Shown here: positions 44,539 through 52,453 of the stretch, in pieces
How the letters are laid out: each line of letters starts with the position of its first letter
Position numbering within the stretch: position 1 is the stretch's first letter
Assembly: GCF_002117125.1 (NCBI RefSeq)
Contig: NZ_CP019344.1
Span: forward strand, 2,198,501-2,262,500
From: Nonlabens spongiae
GTDB lineage: Bacteria > Bacteroidota > Bacteroidia > Flavobacteriales > Flavobacteriaceae
Length of the DNA: 64,000 bases
Direction of reading: 5' to 3'
Position numbers and translations under genes: made by a program
Notes under the pieces: model-generated
The model's database searches: none
Told to the model about the DNA's origin: nothing
The model's input: only the letters and a program-made list of their open reading frames with translations

Positions 44539-47500
44539 TCAACCCACTACAAAATTCACGATCTTGCCAGGTACCACAATCGTTTTACGGATCGTTTTGC
44601 CTTCCAGTTGCTCCTGAACTTTTTCATTTTCCAAAACCAATTTCTCTAATTCATCCTTAGAAACGTCTACTGGCAAGTCGAGGGTAAATTTCATCTTACC
44701 ATTAAAAGAAATAGGATAGGTTTTGCTGCTCTCAACGAGATACTTTACCTCAAAGACTGGGAACTCAGCATAAGCGATGCTCTCCTCATGACCCAGCAGC
44801 GACCAGAGCTCTTCTGCAATATGCGGCGCGTAGGGAGAAACGAGTACAGCCAGCGGCTCCAGCACCTCCCGGTGGTTGCATTTTTGAGCGGTGAATTTGT
44901 TCACGGCAATCATAAAACTACTCACGCTGGTATTGAATGAAAAATTCTCGATGTCTTCACGAATTTTTTTGATGGTTTTGTGCAAAGTTTTCATGCTTTC
45001 TGGTGAAGCTTTTTTATCACTTACATTAAAACCATTCTCATTATGATACAGCTTCCATAGTTTTTTAATAAAACCGTAAACTCCAGTAATTCCTGCTGTG
45101 TTCCAAGGCTTAGCCTGCTCCAGCGGACCTAAAAACATCTCGTATAAACGCAAGGTATCAGCCCCATATTGATCGCATATATCGTCTGGGTTGACGACGT
45201 TGTATTTGGACTTGGACATTTTTTCTACCTCGCGGGAGACTTTGAAAACGCCCTCTTCATTAAGGATAAATTTCTTGTCTTGTGCATCTACTCTCCAAGT
45301 TTGAAAAGCTTTTACGTCAAGTTCGTTTGAATTGTTCACAAAAGAAACATCAGTATGCAGCTTTCTACCGGATTTAATTTTCCCATTGTATTTGATCCCT
45401 TGAGAGATAAAAACACTTTCAGTTTGATCTTCGATTTCGATTTCGAGTTCTTTCACAAAAGCACTCTCTCCCAAAATCATCCCCTGATTGATCAGCTTTT
45501 TAAAAGGCTCGTCCACAGTTACTTTTCCTATATCTTTTAAGAACTTCACCCAAAACCTAGAATACAACAAGTGACCCGTAGCATGCTCACTACCTCCTAT
45601 ATATAGATCTACATTTTGCCAATATTCCTGCGCTTCCTTAGAGAACATTTCACTATCGTTGCTGGCATCCATATACCTGAACATGTACCAAGAGCTTCCC
45701 GCCCAGCCAGGCATGGTGTTGAGCTCTAGGGGGTAGATCTCTGCAACCTCACCCCATCCCTCTCCGGCGGAGAGGGAGTTACTATCCATGTTTTTTAAAC
45801 TTGGGCGTTGGGATAAGGTTTTTTTGATTTCACTAAGCACAGTTTCAGTATCATTAAGAACCTGATAATTAGAAAAACGAATCATCTTAAATCCTTTTTC
45901 AAGCTCTAACATATTAGTTCTCGCCTCATCTTCTTCTTTCTGATTTTCATGAATTTCACCGTCAACTTCAATAATCAAACGTCTATCCAAGCACACAAAA
46001 TCTACGATAAATCGATCAATGGGATGCTGTCGTCTGAACTTATGATCAGCAAGTTTTCTGTTTCTGAGTTCTTGCCAAAGTTTATCTTCTGCTGCGGTCG
46101 GGCTTTTTCTATTCTGTCTAGCTTGAAGGGTATGCTTTGATTGTAGTTCTGGTATGGCGTGGTTGTACCTCTCCCCAGCCCTCTCCGAGGGAGAGGGAGT
46201 TTCGTCGTCATCAACCATCGGTTGCTGATGAGCTCCCCTCTCCGCCGGAGAGGGGCTGGGGGTGAGGTCTTCCGGGTTGTCCACCACCTTATTCTCTCTC
46301 GCATCCCAGTACCATTTCTTTGCTCTTCCCAGTGGCGGCGCACCGTCCTCAGTAGGTAAGTATTCATCAACTTCGGGCAATTCCAGCGGCAAATGCTGGC
46401 GGTCGATCATTTGCGGCAAACCGTCCATATAATATACTGGAAATGGCTCTCCCCAGTAACGCTGTCTGGAGAATACGGCATCGCGCAATCGGTAATTGGT
46501 TTTGCCTTTTCCAGCACCTACTTCTTCCAGCTTTGCGATAGCAGCCGCCATCGCCTCTTTATAGCTCATTCCGTCTAGGAAATCGCTGTTGGTTATCGTG
46601 ATGTTTTCCTTAGAAGCATAAGCCTCCTCGCTCACATCCACATCTTTGAAAATGTTTTTGATCGGCAGCATGCCTTCCTGACCTGAAAAATAATTGGCAA
46701 ATGCATGGTCGCGCTCATCACCGCAGGGAACGGCCATTACCGCTCCGGTTCCATAACCTGCCAAAACATAATCGCCTATCCACACCGGGATCTGCTCTCC
46801 GCTCAAAGGATGCGTCGCATAAGCTCCGGTAAATACTCCAGAGATGGTTTTCACATCGGCCATGCGCTCGCGTTCTGATCGGGCTGCAGTGGCTTTTTTG
46901 TAGGCTTCAACGGCCTCGCGTTGCGCATCGGTCGTGATTTGATCGACCAGCTCGTGTTCTGGAGCGAGCGTCATGAACGTGACACCATAAATGGTGTCTG
47001 GGCGGGTGGTGAATACGGAGATTTTTGGCCTCTCGGCTTCGGCTCCGCTCAGCCACCTATCATTTTGCTCACTATTTGGATTAAGTTCAAAATGAACCAT
47101 AGCTCCTACAGATTTTCCGATCCAATTGCGCTGAATTTCTTTGATGCTTTCGCTCCAGTCCAGATCTTCCAGACCATTGAGCAATCGCTCTGCGTAAGCC
47201 GATATACGCATCATCCACTGACGCATTTTTTTACGCTCCACGGGATGCCCACCACGTTCTGAAACGCCGTTTACGATCTCGTCATTGGCAAGTACGGTTC
47301 CTAAGGCTGGACACCAGTTCACTTCAGTATCGGCGAGGTAGGTTAGGCGGTAATCGAGCAAAATTCTTTCTTGCTCTACTTCCGTCATGGCGTTCCACTC
47401 TTCAGCGGTAAATTGTCTCAGGTCATCGTCTGTGGCAGCGTTGATGGTGGTTGTTCCGCTTTCGCGAAAGCGAGATACTAACTCACTTATAGGAAGCGCA

Positions 47501-47961
47501 CGGTCTGCATCCTTATCATACCAGCTCTCAAAAAGCTGAATAAATATCTCTTGAGTAAACTTATAATAATCTGGATCACTGGTCTTTACCTCACGGTCCC
47601 AATCAAAACTGAACCCGATGCGGTCCATCTGCTCCCGGTAGCGTGCAATATTGTCGCGCGTCGTGATCGCTGGGTGCTGACCGGTCTGGATGGCGTACTG
47701 CTCAGCCGGCAAGCCAAAACTATCGTAACCCATGGGGTGCAAGACGTTGTGGCCGGTATGGCGCTTGAAACGCGACACAATATCGCTGGCGATGTAGCCT
47801 AGCGGGTGACCCACGTGCAACCCGGCACCGCTGGGATAGGGAAACATATCGAGTGCGTAGAATTTTGGCTTATCAGAATGGTTGTGAGCCTTGAAAGTCT
47901 TGTTTTCGGCCCAGAATTTTTGCCATTTTTTCTCAATCTCCTTGTGGTCGTAAAGTAACAT
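44539..47961 (-). CDS. leuS: Leucine-tRNA ligase with an in-frame DUF559 insertion
   Basis: Class I synthetase charging tRNA-Leu: HIGH region YPSGAGLHVGHPLGY near residue 45, the CP1 editing domain (FTTRPDTIYGVTFM near 315, with GYGTGAVMAVPCGDERDHAFA), catalytic NTMPGWAGSSWYMFRY near 750 and EKMSKSKYNVVNPDD near 920. At 1140 residues it is far longer than usual (about 930-970). The excess is residues about 566-739, inserted between DNPED and AEIYPLELN; it encodes a DUF559 domain. Smaller in-frame repeats give RFRESG (47458) and LSGAEAERP (47032). All synthetase motifs are intact and the frame is open throughout, so the enzyme is probably active. Confidence 0.95.
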   Translation of the reverse strand: MLLYDHKEIEKKWQKFWAENKTFKAHNHSDKPKFYALDMFPYPSGAGLHVGHPLGYIASDIVSRFKRHTGHNVLHPMGYDSFGLPAEQYAIQTGQHPAITTRDNIARYREQMDRIGFSFDWDREVKTSDPDYYKFTQEIFIQLFESWYDKDADRALPISELVSRFRESGTTTINAATDDDLRQFTAEEWNAMTEVEQERILLDYRLTYLADTEVNWCPALGTVLANDEIVNGVSERGGHPVERKKMRQWMMRISAYAERLLNGLEDLDWSESIKEIQRNWIGKSVGAMVHFELNPNSEQNDRWLSGAEAERPKISVFTTRPDTIYGVTFMTLAPEHELVDQITTDAQREAVEAYKKATAARSERERMADVKTISGVFTGAYATHPLSGEQIPVWIGDYVLAGYGTGAVMAVPCGDERDHAFANYFSGQEGMLPIKNIFKDVDVSEEAYASKENITITNSDFLDGMSYKEAMAAAIAKLEEVGAGKGKTNYRLRDAVFSRQRYWGEPFPVYYMDGLPQMIDRQHLPLELPEVDEYLPTEDGAPPLGRAKKWYWDARENKVVDNPEDLTPSPSPAERGAHQQPMVDDDETPSPSERAGERYNHAIPELQSKHTLQARQNRKSPTAAEDKLWQELRNRKLADHKFRRQHPIDRFIVDFVCLDRRLIIEVDGEIHENQKEEDEARTNMLELEKGFKMIRFSNYQVLNDTETVLSEIKKTLSQRPSLKNMDSNSLSAGEGWGEVAEIYPLELNTMPGWAGSSWYMFRYMDASNDSEMFSKEAQEYWQNVDLYIGGSEHATGHLLYSRFWVKFLKDIGKVTVDEPFKKLINQGMILGESAFVKELEIEIEDQTESVFISQGIKYNGKIKSGRKLHTDVSFVNNSNELDVKAFQTWRVDAQDKKFILNEEGVFKVSREVEKMSKSKYNVVNPDDICDQYGADTLRLYEMFLGPLEQAKPWNTAGITGVYGFIKKLWKLYHNENGFNVSDKKASPESMKTLHKTIKKIREDIENFSFNTSVSSFMIAVNKFTAQKCNHREVLEPLAVLVSPYAPHIAEELWSLLGHEESIAYAEFPVFEVKYLVESSKTYPISFNGKMKFTLDLPVDVSKDELEKLVLENEKVQEQLEGKTIRKTIVVPGKIVNFVVG
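45747..45780. repeat. End repeat of the leuS cassette (right, on + strand left)
   Basis: CCTCACCCCATCC followed by the palindromic core CTCTCCGGCGGAGAG and GGAGTT. In inverted orientation to 46231-46267. Confidence 0.9.
46168..46201. repeat. Internal repeat of the leuS cassette
   Basis: CCTCTCCCCAGCC then CTCTCCGAGGGAGAG and GGAGTT: same orientation as 45747-45780 and inverted to the adjacent copy at 46231-46267, 29 bp away. Confidence 0.88.
46231..46267. repeat. End repeat of the leuS cassette (left in coding sense)
   Basis: AGCTCCC then CTCTCCGCCGGAGAG, GGGCTGGGGGTGAGG; coded in leuS as LTPSPSPAERG. Confidence 0.9.
47032..47056. repeat. REP-like element GCTTCGGCTCCGCTCAGC, copy inside leuS
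   Basis: Same core as at 6403-6427, read in leuS as LSGAEAERP between the CP1 start and ISVFTTRPDT, where homologues are usually shorter. Confidence 0.75.
47458..47472. repeat. GCTTTCGCGAAAGC palindrome copy 13
   Basis: In leuS, read as RFRESG at about residue 166. Confidence 0.95.
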
Positions 47962-47980
47962 GTGCGCGTTTTGTGAGGTG

Positions 47981-47988
47981 CAAAAATA
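47981..47988 (-). promoter_or_regulatory. leuS promoter, TAnnTTTG box
   Basis: TATTTTTG followed by C on the minus strand, 19 nt before the leuS ATG. Confidence 0.6.
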
Positions 47989-48026
47989 GAGGATTGAATT
48001 GTGGTTTACTAAAGATTAGTAAGTGT

Positions 48027-48252
48027 GTCATGCTGAACAAGTGAAGCGTAGATTCAGCATCTCAAAAATCAAGATGGAAAATAGAAAAACTATTAAGTTT
48101 TGTCTTGCTGAGGGAGTGAAACGACTCCCGTACAGCTGTCGGGACAGCATCTCAAGGATCGGGACCTTAGAAGTCAAATTTTGATTGTGAGGTCAAACAA
48201 GAGACTCTGTCCCGATAGCTATCGGGACCCTATTTGTCGCGTTCAGAGTGAC
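48027..48252. repeat. REP-flanked element 1 with TGTCA...TGACA ends
   Basis: Starts TGTCATGCTGAAC and ends GTTCAGAGTGACA. Inside are a TGCTGAA/TTCAGCA hairpin, a related imperfect hairpin (near 48104-48153) and CCCGATAGCTATCGGG. With element 2 it fills most of the 494-bp gap between the divergent leuS and ftsX genes; no gene was seen in it. Confidence 0.7.
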
Positions 48253-48274
48253 AGATCAATAACTAATACACGTT

Positions 48275-48397
48275 GTCATGCTGGACAAGCATAGCGCAGA
48301 TTCAGCATCTCATAGATAGGGACCTCCAAATTAAAATTTTATTCTAGAGATTAACAATCAGACCCTGAATCCCTCATTTTTCGGGTTCAGGGTGACA
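48275..48397. repeat. REP-flanked element 2 with TGTCA...TGACA ends
   Basis: Starts TGTCATGCTGGAC and ends GTTCAGGGTGACA, sharing CAGATTCAGCATCTCA-like and GGGACC blocks with element 1 and containing an ACCCTGAA/TTCAGGGT hairpin. Confidence 0.7.
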
Positions 48398-48423
48398 AAT
48401 AAAATTTTGAATGAGGACTTTAG

Positions 48424-48431
48424 TACATTTG
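48424..48431 (+). promoter_or_regulatory. ftsX promoter, TAnnTTTG box
   Basis: TACATTTG, 24 nt before the ftsX ATG and just after the repeat cluster. Confidence 0.55.
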
Positions 48432-48455
48432 TTTTTCATTTAAGCATAAGACTTT

Positions 48456-49334
48456 ATGGCTTCACAGTCCAGTTATCAGAAACGCCGGGTATTCAGTTCC
48501 TACTTTTGGGTGGTCATCAGTCTGTTTCTCGTGCTTTTTATGCTGGGTATTTTGGGACTGTTCTTACTCAACAGTCAGAAACTCGCCGATTATTTCAGGG
48601 AGCAAGTTCCTATGTCCATCTATTTTAAGGACACTGCCAAACAGGTAGAAATGGAGCAGCTGGAGAAAACACTTCAGATGGCTGATTATACTAAAAGTGC
48701 CGTATTTGTAAGTGCTGAAGAAGGTGCGCGCCGTACTCAAGAAGACCTGGGCGAGGATTTTGTCGCCACACTTGACGGTTTTAATCCGATTCCAAATTCC
48801 ATAGACCTGCGTCTCAATGCCAGTTTTGTCACCGCCAGCGAGGTCCAGCAAATCGCAGATGACCTGGCTGAAAAAGAATTTGTCCAAGAAGTGATTTTTG
48901 ACAAACCGCTGGTAAGTTTGCTTAATGACAATGTGAAGCGCGTCACGTTCTGGATGCTGGTCGTCGCCGGAATCTTTGTTTTGATTGCCTTTTTACTCAT
49001 CAATAGCTCGATTAGATTGAGCGTTTATGCCAAACGATTTACGATCAAAACCATGCAAATGGTGGGCGCCACCAAGGGTTTTATCAGGAGACCGTTTATT
49101 GGCACGAGTGTCAAACTGGGACTGATCGCTGCATTTCTAGCTTTAGGACTTCTAGCCGTAGTGATTTACTATGCAGACCAATACATCCCAGAATTAAATA
49201 TATTATCTGACTATCAAACCCTAGGGATTTTATTTGCTGGAGTACTGACGTTTGGAATCCTCATCAGTCTATTGAGTACCTTTTTTGCTACCACACGCTA
49301 CCTGAACTTGAGGACTGACGAATTGTATTATTAA
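48456..49334 (+). CDS. ftsX: Cell-division permease-like protein FtsX
   Basis: Membrane partner of the ATPase FtsE that regulates septal peptidoglycan hydrolases. The 292-residue protein has TM1 about 21-43, an extracytoplasmic domain about 44-165 (PMSIYFKDTAKQVEMEQL), and three C-terminal membrane helices around the FtsX-permease segment SSIRLSVYAKRFTIKTMQMVGATKGFIRRPF. Gene order ftsX-DUF3098-uppP is conserved in flavobacteria; ftsE is not adjacent, as is common in this group. Confidence 0.94.
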   Translation: MASQSSYQKRRVFSSYFWVVISLFLVLFMLGILGLFLLNSQKLADYFREQVPMSIYFKDTAKQVEMEQLEKTLQMADYTKSAVFVSAEEGARRTQEDLGEDFVATLDGFNPIPNSIDLRLNASFVTASEVQQIADDLAEKEFVQEVIFDKPLVSLLNDNVKRVTFWMLVVAGIFVLIAFLLINSSIRLSVYAKRFTIKTMQMVGATKGFIRRPFIGTSVKLGLIAAFLALGLLAVVIYYADQYIPELNILSDYQTLGILFAGVLTFGILISLLSTFFATTRYLNLRTDELYY

Positions 49335-49411
49335 CCAATCATAACGTGCGCCAGACAATTAATTAGCTATTTAATTGTTTACTTTGCAAATCCCTTCTGA
49401 ATCAAGAGGTC

Positions 49412-49696
49412 ATGAAAAAAAGCAATCAGAACACCGAAGCTCAAAACAAGCCCGAAGAACAAAATCTAGAGCCAAGATTTGAATTTTTGTTCAAAAAGAA
49501 AAATTACACATGGATGATTATAGGTCTCGTAGTCATCGCTGTAGGTTTTACACTTATGGCTGGCGGTGGAACTGATGATCCCAATGTCTTTAATGAAGAT
49601 ATTTTCTCATGGAGACGCATTAGGCTCGCACCTACTCTGGTGCTGATAGGCTTTGGGATTGAAGCTTATGCCATTTTATTGAATCCGGATAAATAG
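49412..49696 (+). CDS. DUF3098 family small membrane protein
   Basis: A 94-residue protein with a polar N-terminus rich in Gln/Glu (about 1-35), TM1 about 36-52 (WMIIGLVVIAVGFTLMAGG), the family segment DDPNVFNEDIFSWRRI, and TM2 about 68-88. The gene sits between ftsX and uppP and probably shares their operon. Function unknown; location suggests an envelope or division role. Confidence 0.85.
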   Translation: MKKSNQNTEAQNKPEEQNLEPRFEFLFKKKNYTWMIIGLVVIAVGFTLMAGGGTDDPNVFNEDIFSWRRIRLAPTLVLIGFGIEAYAILLNPDK

Positions 49697-49705
49697 ACTG
49701 ATTTC

Positions 49706-50503
49706 TTGGAAACTCTAGATGCCTTTATTTTAGGTTGCATTCAAGGACTTACTGAATTCCTACCCGTATCCTCCAGCGGGCATATTGAACTGGGAAAAGC
49801 AGTTTTGGGAACTGAAATTGCTTCTCAAGAAGAAAATTTACTTTTTACCGTTGTCGTTCACTTTGCCACCGCGCTCAGTACAATCATTGTCTTTAGAAAA
49901 GATATTATAGAGCTTTTAAAAGGTTTATTATCCTTTCAATGGAATGAGGAGAGCCAGTTTGCCTTTAAAATTGCGCTTTCCATGATCCCGGCGGTTTTTA
50001 TAGGTCTTTTCTTTGAGGACTACCTAGAATCTTTATTTGAAGGTCGCGTGATTTTAGTTGGCTTTATGCTGATCGTCACTGGTCTCCTGCTTTTTCTAGC
50101 GGGTCGCGCAAAACTGACCGGAAAAGATGTAGGTTGGAAAGATGCCGTAATTATAGGGGTATCTCAAGCGATCGCCATGTTACCAGGTGTTTCCAGAAGT
50201 GGAGCGACTATTTCTACCTCGGTTCTATTAGGTAACGATCGTACTAAAGCCGCACGTTTTTCCTTTTTAATGGTGGTACCGCTCATTTTTGGAAAAATCG
50301 CTAAGGATATTTTAAGCGGAGATATTGTAATGGAATCGCAATCTAGCATACCGCTTGTTATAGGTTTTGCGGCAGCTTTTGTGACCGGATTATTGGCTTG
50401 TACCTGGATGATCGCGCTGGTCAAAAAGGCAAAACTTCACTATTTTTCCTACTACTGCTTTGCGGTGGGATTGATCGCAATCGTTGCTGGATTGATGCAG
50501 TAG
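49706..50503 (+). CDS. uppP: Undecaprenyl-diphosphatase UppP/BacA
   Basis: Membrane phosphatase recycling undecaprenyl pyrophosphate for peptidoglycan synthesis. The 265-residue product starts with TTG 9 bp after the DUF3098 stop. Catalytic motifs are GLTEFLPVSSSGH near residue 15 and LPGVSRSGATIS near 158; there are about eight membrane helices. Length and motifs are normal. Confidence 0.95.
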   Translation: METLDAFILGCIQGLTEFLPVSSSGHIELGKAVLGTEIASQEENLLFTVVVHFATALSTIIVFRKDIIELLKGLLSFQWNEESQFAFKIALSMIPAVFIGLFFEDYLESLFEGRVILVGFMLIVTGLLLFLAGRAKLTGKDVGWKDAVIIGVSQAIAMLPGVSRSGATISTSVLLGNDRTKAARFSFLMVVPLIFGKIAKDILSGDIVMESQSSIPLVIGFAAAFVTGLLACTWMIALVKKAKLHYFSYYCFAVGLIAIVAGLMQ

Positions 50504-50508
50504 GAGGT

Positions 50509-50710
50509 CCTCACCCTAATTGCCTTCCTCTCACTTCATTTCTCTTCGTTCGTCGGAGGCAGAACCGAAGGAGAGGGAGTTGACTTTAACCCAAGGTTGA
50601 AGATCATATACTTATTATAAATTACATGCTTAAATTATCTGCTTATTCAAAAGAATATTTCAGCATCGATGAAAAAAGCTCCCTCTCCCTTGGAGAGGGC
50701 TGGGGTGAGG
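50509..50710. mobile_element. Gene-less element with CCTCACCC...GGGTGAGG ends
   Basis: A 202-bp unit fills the convergent gap between uppP and the gene at 50715, touching both stop codons within 5 bp. The right end (50678-50710) is a canonical copy of the leuS cassette repeat (GCTCCCTCTCCC...GAGAGGGCTGGGGTGAGG). The left end (50509-50580) is an inverted copy whose palindrome is split by about 40 bp. The middle is AT-rich with no open frame. Confidence 0.65.
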
Positions 50711-50714
50711 TACA

Positions 50715-51071
50715 TCATTCAATCACTCCACTCGCCATCATATAATTTACGATAGCCTCTTTCATAAGTAGCGATTGCTCGCCTGCCTTAAGCGATGGCA
50801 AATTTTCTTTGAGTTCGTAGTGGGGCCATTTTTCATCGTCAAAATGCGAGAACTCATAATAGCCATAAGGTTCCAGCACTCTGCAAATGGCGATGTGCAT
50901 CAATTGTAGTTTTTCATCTTTCTTGAACTTACGGTGCAACTGTCCCAACTCTTGAACACCTATGATGAAAAGAATTGCATCAAGATCCATCTCCTCACCG
51001 TCACCAAACCGCTCCTGAAAAAACGCCACCGTGTGCACCCAGCGTTCTTTTAATTTTTCATCTCTAGTCAT
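50715..51071 (-). CDS. Conserved hypothetical cytoplasmic protein
   Basis: A 118-residue soluble protein, not recognised beyond being flavobacterium-like. It is helical and rich in charged and aromatic residues (WVHTVAFFQERFG, LDAILFIIGVQELGQ, YGYYEFSHFDDEKWPHYEL). A perfect TAACTTTG box ends 4 nt before its ATG, supporting this start. It is divergent from rsmI with an 88-bp gap. Confidence 0.75.
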   Translation of the reverse strand: MTRDEKLKERWVHTVAFFQERFGDGEEMDLDAILFIIGVQELGQLHRKFKKDEKLQLMHIAICRVLEPYGYYEFSHFDDEKWPHYELKENLPSLKAGEQSLLMKEAIVNYMMASGVIE

Positions 51072-51075
51072 GGGG

Positions 51076-51083
51076 CAAAGTTA
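51076..51083 (-). promoter_or_regulatory. Promoter of the hypothetical gene at 50715, TAnnTTTG box
   Basis: TAACTTTG on the minus strand ends exactly 4 nt before the ATG; probable leaderless transcript. Confidence 0.6.
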
Positions 51084-51136
51084 GCAAACTAGGTTGTTGA
51101 CCTATAGAAAACGACCACTTTCCGTACAGAACAAAT

Positions 51137-51144
51137 TATCTTTG
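51137..51144 (+). promoter_or_regulatory. rsmI promoter, TAnnTTTG box
   Basis: TATCTTTG, the optimal form of the box, 15 nt before the rsmI ATG. Confidence 0.65.
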
Positions 51145-51159
51145 TTTTAAAGCGACTCC

Positions 51160-51828
51160 ATGAAACTCTACCTCGTCCCCACACCCATCGGTAATCTTGC
51201 AGATATGACCTACCGCGCGGTAACTACGCTTATGGAGGTAGAGCTCATACTGGCCGAGGATACGCGCAACAGCGCGAAGCTCTTACAACACTACGAGATC
51301 CAGACGCCCATGCTATCGTACCACATGCACAACGAGCATAAAATAAGCGACTCCATTGTCCAGCGTATTCTAAATGGAGAAACCATGGCACTCATCACAG
51401 ATGCCGGATCACCAGGAATAAGTGATCCTGGGTTTTTGCTTTCGCGAAAGCTTCTAGAACACAACATCGCGATAGAGGCGCTTCCTGGCGCCACGGCTTT
51501 TGTGCCAGCACTGACTGTGTCAGGTTTACCTTGCGATAAGTTCGTTTTTGAAGGATTCCTTCCCGTCAAAAAGGGTCGAAAGAAAAGGCTGGATTTTCTT
51601 AAGGAAGAACCACGATCTATGGTGTTTTATGAGTCGCCACACAAGCTGCTCAAAACTTTAAAAGATTTCCAAGACACCTTTGGCGCTGACCGACATATTA
51701 GCATTTCGAGAGAAATTACCAAAATGTTTGAAGAGCATTTCAGAGGCTCTATAGCTGAAGCAATCTCACATTTTAATGCAAAAAAGCCCAAAGGTGAGTT
51801 TGTTATTACGCTTCAGGGATTGACTTAG
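51160..51828 (+). CDS. rsmI: 16S rRNA (cytidine-1402 2'-O) methyltransferase
   Basis: Tetrapyrrole-methylase-fold enzyme that methylates C1402 of 16S rRNA using SAM. The 222-residue protein shows LVPTPIGNLADMTYRA, ILAEDTRNSAKLL, LITDAGSPGISDPG and ALPGATAFVPALTVSGLP. It lacks the C-terminal extension of E. coli RsmI (286 residues), a shorter form usual in Bacteroidota. A palindrome copy reads LSRKLL. It converges on the thioredoxin-like gene, with only 7 bp between stops. Confidence 0.93.
   Translation: MKLYLVPTPIGNLADMTYRAVTTLMEVELILAEDTRNSAKLLQHYEIQTPMLSYHMHNEHKISDSIVQRILNGETMALITDAGSPGISDPGFLLSRKLLEHNIAIEALPGATAFVPALTVSGLPCDKFVFEGFLPVKKGRKKRLDFLKEEPRSMVFYESPHKLLKTLKDFQDTFGADRHISISREITKMFEEHFRGSIAEAISHFNAKKPKGEFVITLQGLT
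51438..51451. repeat. GCTTTCGCGAAAGC palindrome copy 14
   Basis: In rsmI, read as LSRK; here the next base is T, giving only the 14-bp core. Confidence 0.95.
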
Positions 51829-51835
51829 AAAATCG

Positions 51836-52441
51836 TTATTGAATCGATTTGATCACCGCAATCATATCTTTTTCAATAGTCTTTCCTTTATCTTTATTGT
51901 ACCATTTTTGAAGCTCTTGTTTGAATTCTGGTGACAAAGCTCCTTTAGCAGCCTTTTCATCGGCAACCATTTGCGTGGCTGTGGAGGGTCGAGGTCCCCA
52001 AGATGCGATAGGCTCAAAACTCTCTGAATTGTAAATGATCAATTTTGCAATGGACTTGCTTCCGTTAGTCAAAAACTCGTTCATCAGAGCTTCATTTTCA
52101 TCCCTTAGAACCAGCTTCAAATCGATCGAACCAGCCTCAGCAATTTTATTGAGAACGGGAATCACATGAGCCGCATCTCCACACCAGCTTTCAGTAATTA
52201 CCAAGAAAGAAAAGTTAGGCGATAAACTTTCTAAAAAATCTTGCGTTTCAGGCGACAGCTCTACTTTCTTATCCAGTCGTTTCATACGCTGGTGGTTGAG
52301 TGCCGTGTAATTTGCTAGCGCTTCAGTCACCTCAGCGCCCGTATTTGAATTATTCAGCACGTGACCTTCTACAAGAGCTCGGTATTGTGAGTATGGAATG
52401 GCATCTTTAAGTGCTTCTTTAATAATGTTCTCTATCTTCAT
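51836..52441 (-). CDS. Thioredoxin-like protein with a single-cysteine WCGD site
   Basis: The ATG at 52441 is chosen: a perfect TATCTTTG box ends 4 nt before it, whereas the open frame to 52483 reads through that promoter. The 201-residue product has an N-terminal helical part (about 1-75) and a thioredoxin fold with FLVITESWCGDAAHVIPVL near residue 85. The second Cys of CxxC is replaced (WCGDA), so it may act as a monothiol or reductant-binding protein instead of an oxidoreductase. No signal peptide. Confidence 0.82.
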   Translation of the reverse strand: MKIENIIKEALKDAIPYSQYRALVEGHVLNNSNTGAEVTEALANYTALNHQRMKRLDKKVELSPETQDFLESLSPNFSFLVITESWCGDAAHVIPVLNKIAEAGSIDLKLVLRDENEALMNEFLTNGSKSIAKLIIYNSESFEPIASWGPRPSTATQMVADEKAAKGALSPEFKQELQKWYNKDKGKTIEKDMIAVIKSIQ

Positions 52442-52445
52442 ATTA

Positions 52446-52453
52446 CAAAGATA
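52446..52453 (-). promoter_or_regulatory. Promoter of the thioredoxin-like gene, TAnnTTTG box
   Basis: TATCTTTG on the minus strand ends exactly 4 nt before the ATG at 52441; probable leaderless transcript. Confidence 0.65.

Larger units (their letters stand above)
45747..46267 (-). mobile_element. In-frame DUF559 endonuclease-like cassette inside leuS
   Basis: A 521-bp unit bounded by inverted copies of a roughly 34-bp repeat, plus one internal copy. Its frame agrees with leuS. The coded domain (about leuS residues 604-720) runs SPTAAEDKLWQELRNRKL, HKFRRQHPIDRFIVDFVC, RLIIEVDGEIH, then KGFKMIRFSNYQVL. The pattern D-FV-F plus I-EVDG-x-H is the DUF559 form of the PD-(D/E)XK/Vsr-like endonuclease fold. 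DUF559 genes with similar LTPSPSPAERG flanks occur elsewhere as separate genes; here the stop codon is absent and the domain has become part of the synthetase. Confidence 0.85.

Noticed and set aside
45747..46267. leuS insertion as an intein
   Set aside because: No splicing motifs at the borders; the ends are palindromic repeats and the domain is DUF559, not Hint.
46002..46370. 122-residue minus-strand open frame across the leuS insertion
   Set aside because: In a different frame from leuS and the DUF559 domain; it translates repeats and shows no family signal.
48027..48397. CRISPR-like repeats between leuS and ftsX
   Set aside because: Units are few, unequal and carry inverted ends; no regular repeat-spacer pattern and no cas genes.
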